Assembly: GCA_012270805.1 (NCBI GenBank)
Contig: JAAXHR010000110.1
Span: 1 to 12,726, forward strand
DNA length: 12,726 nucleotides
Source of the DNA: Dehalococcoidia bacterium
Lineage (GTDB): Bacteria; Chloroflexota; Dehalococcoidia; Lucifugimonadales; Lucifugimonadaceae
Reading direction: 5' to 3'
The notes under the pieces were generated by a model. The model saw only the letters and a program-made list of their open reading frames with translations. It was not told the origin of the DNA and ran no database searches. Position numbers and translations under genes: made by a program. This document shows, piece by piece, positions 7,063-12,726 of this stretch. Position 1 is the stretch's first letter. Each line of letters begins with the position of its first letter.

Positions 7063-7989
7063 ATGGCCAGCACTGAGCGTACAGAAGAAACGTCGCAACA
7101 AGACGACCCGGAACAACACGGAGATGAAGCAATGGTCGACGTATCGACCAGCGAAAACTTCATCGAAGGCGATGCCGCCCGTGATTCCCATCCAACCGAG
7201 GTCGCGGCCGCTCTTCGATACGCGTCCGAAAACAAATACGACTACGGCCCTAAACTTCGCGACGCAGATCTCCAGTGGGACGTGAATGGCATCGAACCGA
7301 TGGGCAACGGCATCTCTCGAGTATTCATCGACTACACACCCTCCGCATCCTTCCGCGGTTCATCGGGCTCTGAATACATCGATGTCGATTCCGGCGGAGC
7401 TGTGCTGGCACGCCGTCAGATAAGGGTACCCAAACAGAATCTGCCGGTTGTCCTGATCGCGTTGACCGTCGTCTCCCTGGTCGCGTTAGCCGTTGTTGAA
7501 GTCCTGCTATGGGCCAACCCGTTCGACGCTGGACCCGAACTATACGTCGCGGGACGAACTCTTTGGATCCGTGCTGAACTTCCTCGGCAACAGCCGTACG
7601 TCGTCTACACAGCACCGTCCAGTGCCGGGGCAATTAATCAATGGGCAATCAAACCCGAAGGTCAGGGGACCGAGATCGTAATCATCGAAACGACGCTCAC
7701 CAACCAGACATCCGGAGCAGTCCGCATGGTCGTCGACCGCGAAGCCGCCGAACTGAGAATCAAAGGAAGCATCGCCCTTAAACCCGTCAACGTCATCGAT
7801 CGCTCATACATCGTCGAAACCGCCAACGATCGCTATCTCGACCCCGAATTCAGACTCATGTGGGGCGGCTTCACTCTGAACCAAGGTGAAGAGCTCCGCG
7901 GACACATCGTATTTGAAGCACCCCTCGGCAGCAAGTTCAGCGATTTCCGCTGGCTCGCCGGCGACACCGCCGTCGTTCGCTACGACTAG
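7063..7989 (+). CDS. Single-pass membrane protein with DUF4352-like outer domain, function unknown
   Basis: This 308-residue protein is not assigned to a characterised family. It has a very hydrophilic, Glu/Asp/Thr-rich N-terminus (1-45), a cytoplasmic segment (about 46-125), one membrane helix (about 127-150), and an outer domain of about 155 residues. The outer domain reads as a beta sandwich. Its end, with a Gly-Glu-Glu-Leu-Arg-Gly turn followed by HIVFEAP, resembles DUF4352-type Ig-like domains. That match is by eye and tentative. The start is uncertain. The ATG at 7063 has GGAG 13 bases upstream, while an in-frame ATG at 7132 has GGAG only 8 bases upstream and would remove 23 charged residues. 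It sits between the cysteine desulfurase and the peptide importer. The importer promoter begins right after its stop, so it is probably not co-regulated with the importer. Confidence 0.75.
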   Translation: MASTERTEETSQQDDPEQHGDEAMVDVSTSENFIEGDAARDSHPTEVAAALRYASENKYDYGPKLRDADLQWDVNGIEPMGNGISRVFIDYTPSASFRGSSGSEYIDVDSGGAVLARRQIRVPKQNLPVVLIALTVVSLVALAVVEVLLWANPFDAGPELYVAGRTLWIRAELPRQQPYVVYTAPSSAGAINQWAIKPEGQGTEIVIIETTLTNQTSGAVRMVVDREAAELRIKGSIALKPVNVIDRSYIVETANDRYLDPEFRLMWGGFTLNQGEELRGHIVFEAPLGSKFSDFRWLAGDTAVVRYD

Positions 7990-8018
7990 TTGCGCTAATC
8001 GTTTGGTTTCCGTATAAT
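7990..8018 (+). promoter_or_regulatory. Strong sigma-70-type promoter for the peptide importer operon
   Basis: TTGCGC (7990-7995) is followed after exactly 17 bases by a perfect TATAAT (8013-8018). The -35 box begins on the base after the TAG stop of the preceding gene. Transcription should start near 8024-8026, giving an untranslated leader of about 85 bases before the DppB-like ATG. Confidence 0.65.
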
Positions 8019-8028
8019 CACGCCGCAT

Positions 8029-8063
8029 GGTGCGCTGCTCCGCCTCAAACAGTTCAGCGCGCC
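8029..8063 (+). promoter_or_regulatory. 5' leader stem-loop of the importer transcript
   Basis: GGTGCGCTG (8029-8037) pairs with CAGCGCGCC (8055-8063). The stem is nine consecutive pairs, eight Watson-Crick and one G-U, closing a 17-base loop. It begins only a few bases after the predicted transcription start. No T run follows, so it is not an intrinsic terminator as it stands. The left arm can alternatively pair over six bases with CGCGCC at 8071-8076. Roles in mRNA stability or in control of the Shine-Dalgarno-less first gene are possible but untested. Confidence 0.5.
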
Positions 8064-8109
8064 TGATTTACGCGCCAACAAAAATACGTAGCAAAGCAAC
8101 ACCTTCCAG

Positions 8110-9135
<1,026 letters not shown>

Positions 9136-9155
9136 ACGCTAGATGGGAATCCTTT

Positions 9156-9168
9156 AGGTTCATTGGTG
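9156..9168 (+). promoter_or_regulatory. Ribosome binding site deciding the DppC-like start
   Basis: AGG (9156-9158) is the only Shine-Dalgarno-like run before the gene. It lies 4 bases before TTG at 9163 and 7 bases before GTG at 9166. The spacing favours GTG. There is no in-frame ATG upstream of the conserved part until the middle of the N-terminal region (LHERM). Confidence 0.5.
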
Positions 9169-10107
9169 CAAGACCAAAGCACAGAAACGGCTCAGTCCTC
9201 TGCTGCAATCCGTGCCGCGGCGGAATCGGATGAGGTTCGCGCTTACAGCGCGTTGTCGCAGATTTGGTACTACCTTCTGCACGAGCGAATGCTCACTGCA
9301 GGCGTCCTGATGCTCACCGCATTGTTGGCTCTGTGGCTGGTTGGCGGGCAGTTGGTCGACCCGAAAGGCGCGGACCCAATCTCGGGTCCGCAGACAGTTC
9401 CTCCGCAGTCGAAATACTGGCTTGGAACCGATTTCAATGGCCGTCAAATCTTGCCCCTAATGGTCCACGGCGCGCCTCTAACCCTGCGTATCGGCCTTTA
9501 TGCCGGCGTTTTCGGTCTTGGGATCGGCATAATCCTGGGATTCATCGCCGGCTACATGCGAGGACCGGTCGATGCATTCATCCGAATCATCTCAGACGTC
9601 TTCATCACGATACCCAGCTTGGCCGTGTTGGTTGTTGTCGCGTCAACCATCAAAGAAGGCGCCGGACTTTCCGTCAACGCGATGGGCTTCATCGTCGCTT
9701 CGTTAGCTTGGATGTGGCCGACCCGCGTGATTCGCGCTCAGGTCTTGAGCATGAGAGAGAGCAACTACGTCGAAGTCGCTCGATTGAATGGGATGGGCGA
9801 TTTTGAGATTATCTTCCGTGAGTTGATGCCCAATTTGCTGCCGTTCCTGGCCGCGAGTTTCGTCGGTGCAATGGCCAGCGGGATCCTAGCGGCAGTAGGA
9901 CTCGAAGCACTAGGCCTCGGCCCGCAGCACGAACCCACCCTCGGAATGACGATTTACTGGTCGATCTACTATGGAGCGCTGCTAAGTAACTGGTGGTGGT
10001 GGTACGTCCCGCCGACGCTGTTAGTGGCATGGATATTCGTGACTCTTTACCTGATCGCGTCGGGTCTTGATAAATGGGCGAATCCGCGGTTGAGGCAGAG
10101 CTTGTAA
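9166..10107 (+). CDS. dppC: Peptide-family ABC importer permease, DppC-like
   Basis: This 313-residue inner-membrane subunit is the second half of the transport channel. A hydrophilic N-terminus of about 40 residues precedes helix 1 (about 42-61). Next comes the family hallmark YWLGTDFNGRQ before helix 2 (about 98-120), and further helices at about 131-149, 160-177, 212-239 and 281-302. The EAA loop at about 188-214, with NYVEVARLNGMG, contacts the ATPases. The start is taken as GTG at 9166 because of AGG spacing, with TTG at 9163 as the alternative. Four consecutive tryptophans (276-279, codons 9991-10002) stand at the border of the last periplasmic segment. The stop TAA shares its last base with the ATG of the DppD-like gene, so translation of the two is probably coupled. 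Confidence 0.92.
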   Translation: MQDQSTETAQSSAAIRAAAESDEVRAYSALSQIWYYLLHERMLTAGVLMLTALLALWLVGGQLVDPKGADPISGPQTVPPQSKYWLGTDFNGRQILPLMVHGAPLTLRIGLYAGVFGLGIGIILGFIAGYMRGPVDAFIRIISDVFITIPSLAVLVVVASTIKEGAGLSVNAMGFIVASLAWMWPTRVIRAQVLSMRESNYVEVARLNGMGDFEIIFRELMPNLLPFLAASFVGAMASGILAAVGLEALGLGPQHEPTLGMTIYWSIYYGALLSNWWWWYVPPTLLVAWIFVTLYLIASGLDKWANPRLRQSL

Positions 10108-11071
10108 TGCCGGACAAGGTCCTTTCGATCCGCGATCTCCGCGTCTACTTCAATATCCGTGCCGGGACGGTTCGCGCCGTCGATGGCGTCGATCTCGACA
10201 TCGCCGAAGGCGAAAAACTCGGCCTCGTAGGAGAGTCAGGATCTGGGAAGACGACCACGGCACTTGCCATAATGCGCATGATCAAGCCGCCCGGAGAAAT
10301 CGCTGGCGGCACCATCGAACTCGACGGGCGAAATCTCGTCGAACTCTCTGAACCCGAAATGCGCGCCGTACGGGGCAAAGATGTCGCCATGGTGCCCCAA
10401 GCCGCGATGAACGCGTTGAACCCCGTACGACGCGTACGTGACCAGATGCTCGACGGGCTCCGAGACCACGGTGTGAACGAGTCTCGCGAGCGCATGCAGG
10501 AGCGGTTGACCACCCTCGTCGCACAGGTCGGACTCAACTCAAATGTCCTAAATCTCTACCCCCACGAACTGAGCGGCGGCATGAAGCAGCGCGTCACCAT
10601 CGCCATGGCCATTTGTCACAAACCGCGCCTCATCCTAGCCGACGAACCTACCAGCGCACTCGACGTGGTGGTTCAACGCCAAGTCATGGAAACGCTGGAG
10701 GAAGTCCGAAGTGAAATTGGAGCCGCCGTGATACTGGTCGGACACGATATGGGACTCATGGCCCAGTTCGCAGACCGGATCGGCGTCATGTACGCTGGTA
10801 AACTCGTTGAACTCGCGACCGTCGAACAGATCTTCGCGAACCCGCGACACCCCTACACGCGTCTCTTGATCTCGAGCCTGCCAGACACAGCCGGAAAACG
10901 GCGTCTCGAAGGTATCCCGGGATTACCACCTTCTCTACTAGCTGTTCCCCCCGGATGCCCGTTCATGCCCCGATGCCCTGAAGCCATGGATGTCTGCGGC
11001 ATTGAGGTGCCGGAACTAAAGGGAGACGCTGACAAGGTTTCTTGTCACCTCTATACCGAGGCCGTAATCGC

Positions 11072-11075
<4 letters not shown>
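10107..11075 (+). CDS. dppD: Peptide-family ABC importer ATPase, DppD-like
   Basis: This 322-residue cytoplasmic ATPase has Walker A GESGSGKTT (42-50), the Q-loop Gln98 in MVPQ, the signature LSGGMKQR (155-162), Walker B LILADEP (175-181) and the H-loop His213. All key residues are present. The C-terminal oligopeptide-transporter domain holds Cys284, Cys290, Cys297 and Cys313, in the spacing CPFMPRC, six residues, C, 15 residues, C. In some family members this motif binds a [4Fe-4S] cluster. I chose ATG 10107 because it forms a TAATG junction with the DppC-like stop and has AGAG 6 bases and GAGG 11 bases upstream. An in-frame ATG at 10074 would add 11 residues overlapping the permease and is less likely. 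It should form a heterodimer with the following ATPase. Confidence 0.94.
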
Positions 11076-12187
<1,112 letters not shown>

Positions 12188-12193
12188 TATTTT

Positions 12194-12219
12194 GTGTGAA
12201 TGTTCCGGATTGAACACAC
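12194..12219. repeat. Symmetric 26-bp dyad GTGTG-N5-TCCGGA-N5-CACAC
   Basis: GTGTG (12194-12198), TCCGGA (12204-12209) and CACAC (12215-12219) share one symmetry centre between 12206 and 12207, with 5-base spacers on both sides. The 65-base gap between the last ATPase gene and the binding-protein gene contains it, 34 bases before the ATG. Its geometry suits a dimeric DNA-binding protein. As RNA it would make only a weak, interrupted hairpin without a T run. Confidence 0.45.
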
Positions 12220-12237
12220 CGGCAATTGAAACCGCGT

Positions 12238-12244
12238 AAGGAGG
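12238..12244 (+). promoter_or_regulatory. Near-perfect Shine-Dalgarno sequence of the binding-protein gene
   Basis: AAGGAGG (12238-12244) stands 8 bases before the ATG at 12253. It is by far the best ribosome site in this window. It fits the usual need for many more copies of the binding protein than of the permeases and ATPases. Confidence 0.85.
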
Positions 12245-12252
12245 GTACCAAA

Positions 12253-12726
12253 ATGCCGAAAATCAAACGCATCGTGCCGATGCTAGTGTTGGCCGCGATG
12301 CTGTCGTCTCTGACCTTCGCACTCGCGTGCGGCAGCGAAACGATCGTTGAGGTCACTAAGATCGTGGAGGCCACTGTCGTCGTCGAGAAAGAGGTCGAGG
12401 TCGTCAAAGAGGTCGAGGTTGAGAAGGAAGTCGAGGTCATAAAGGAAGTCGAGGTCGAGGTAGAGAGGGTCGTCGAGAAAGAGGTAGAGGTAGAGGTTAC
12501 CCCGACGCCCGTCCCGCTCGGCTACCAGGATGTGCCTCGAAGCCGCACCTTGATCATGGCCGGTCTCGGTGGTGAGCACCCCGGTGCTTTCACCGACATA
12601 GAGCAGTTCAACGCCCACGCGCCTGGACTCTCACGTAGCGGCCTATACCAAGCTGGTAGCGAAGGTCTCTTCTACTTCAACATGCTCACCGGCGAACTGG
12701 TCCCATGGATGGCCACCGAATACGAG
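12253..12726 (+). CDS. Extracellular solute-binding lipoprotein of the peptide importer (3' truncated)
   Basis: The first 158 residues are present and the frame is still open at the window end. A basic N-terminus (PKIKR) and hydrophobic core (about 7-25) lead to Cys26 in FALAC, a lipobox with Ala rather than Leu at -3. The mature lipoprotein would therefore be tethered to the membrane. Residues 31-82 are an alternating Val/Glu/Lys linker, then TPTPVP (83-88). The folded domain begins near 95. Its segment SEGLFYFN, followed by TGELVPWMATEYE, is typical of the SBP_bac_5 (DppA/OppA-like) family N-terminus. It follows the two permease and two ATPase genes, completing the importer gene set. It should capture the substrate outside the membrane and deliver it to the permeases. 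The substrate is unknown: peptides are the default, and oligosaccharides or metals are possible. Confidence 0.9.
   Translation, partial: MPKIKRIVPMLVLAAMLSSLTFALACGSETIVEVTKIVEATVVVEKEVEVVKEVEVEKEVEVIKEVEVEVERVVEKEVEVEVTPTPVPLGYQDVPRSRTLIMAGLGGEHPGAFTDIEQFNAHAPGLSRSGLYQAGSEGLFYFNMLTGELVPWMATEYE
12343..12498 (+). repeat. Degenerate in-gene repeat encoding the Val/Glu/Lys linker of the lipoprotein
   Basis: A run of GAGGTCGAGGTC- and AAAGAGGTCGAG-like units encodes about 52 residues of V/E/K in units such as KEVEV. Codons vary between copies (GTC, GTT, GTA; GAG, GAA). This suggests old or selected repetition rather than a fresh slippage expansion. Confidence 0.8.

Noticed and set aside
10074..10106. 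Earlier ATG for the DppD-like ATPase
   Set aside because: It would overlap the permease by 34 bases. The ATG at 10107 forms a TAATG junction with suitable AGAG spacing and fits the family's N-terminus.
11042..11071. TTG start 30 bases upstream for the DppF-like ATPase
   Set aside because: The ATG at 11072 forms a standard ATGA overlap, and the added residues would come from the end of the previous gene in another frame.

Overview
The window looks like bacterial chromosome from the phylum Chloroflexota, possibly a marine or soil uncultured lineage. This is an inference. The strongest clue is the substrate-binding lipoprotein at the right end. It has a long Val/Glu/Lys-alternating linker directly after the lipid-anchor cysteine, a habit I associate with Chloroflexota binding proteins. 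Moderate GC content and the GldA/F/G-plus-DUF4340 exporter also fit. No rRNA, tRNA, CRISPR array or mobile element was seen.

Left part (1-5591): the window opens inside a plus-strand gene for a secreted, Ig-like surface protein. It ends in a Pro/Glu spacer, an LPVTGD sorting-type motif, one membrane helix and an Arg-rich tail. Converging on it is a four-gene minus-strand operon read from 5591 to 1041: ABC ATPase (GldA-like), ABC-2 permease (GldF-like), GldG-like auxiliary membrane protein, and a DUF4340 protein. Three of the four genes are almost touching. Together they should form one envelope-located ABC complex whose substrate is unknown outside gliding Bacteroidota.

Middle (5592-8109): a 193-bp divergent intergenic region separates that operon from a complete group I cysteine desulfurase (IscS/NifS type, PLP Lys218, catalytic Cys341). 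A 308-aa single-pass membrane protein with a DUF4352-like outer domain follows. The gap between the two holds two perfect small inverted repeats and a weak promoter match.

Right part (7990-12726): a near-consensus sigma-70 promoter (TTGCGC, 17 bp, TATAAT) starts one base after the preceding stop codon. A 9-bp GC-rich hairpin sits at the predicted 5' end of its transcript. It should drive an oligopeptide/dipeptide-family ABC importer in the order DppB permease, DppC permease, DppD ATPase, DppF ATPase, substrate-binding lipoprotein (cut by the window end). The ATPase genes overlap their upstream neighbours by 1 and 4 bases. The binding protein has its own near-perfect Shine-Dalgarno sequence and a symmetric dyad upstream. 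Both ATPases carry the four-cysteine C-terminal motif that holds an iron-sulfur cluster in some family members, which makes the nearby cysteine desulfurase a plausible but unproven partner.

The genes are mostly recognisable families. The less explained parts are the leader hairpin, the two operator-like dyads, the 308-aa membrane protein, and the charged linker of the lipoprotein.
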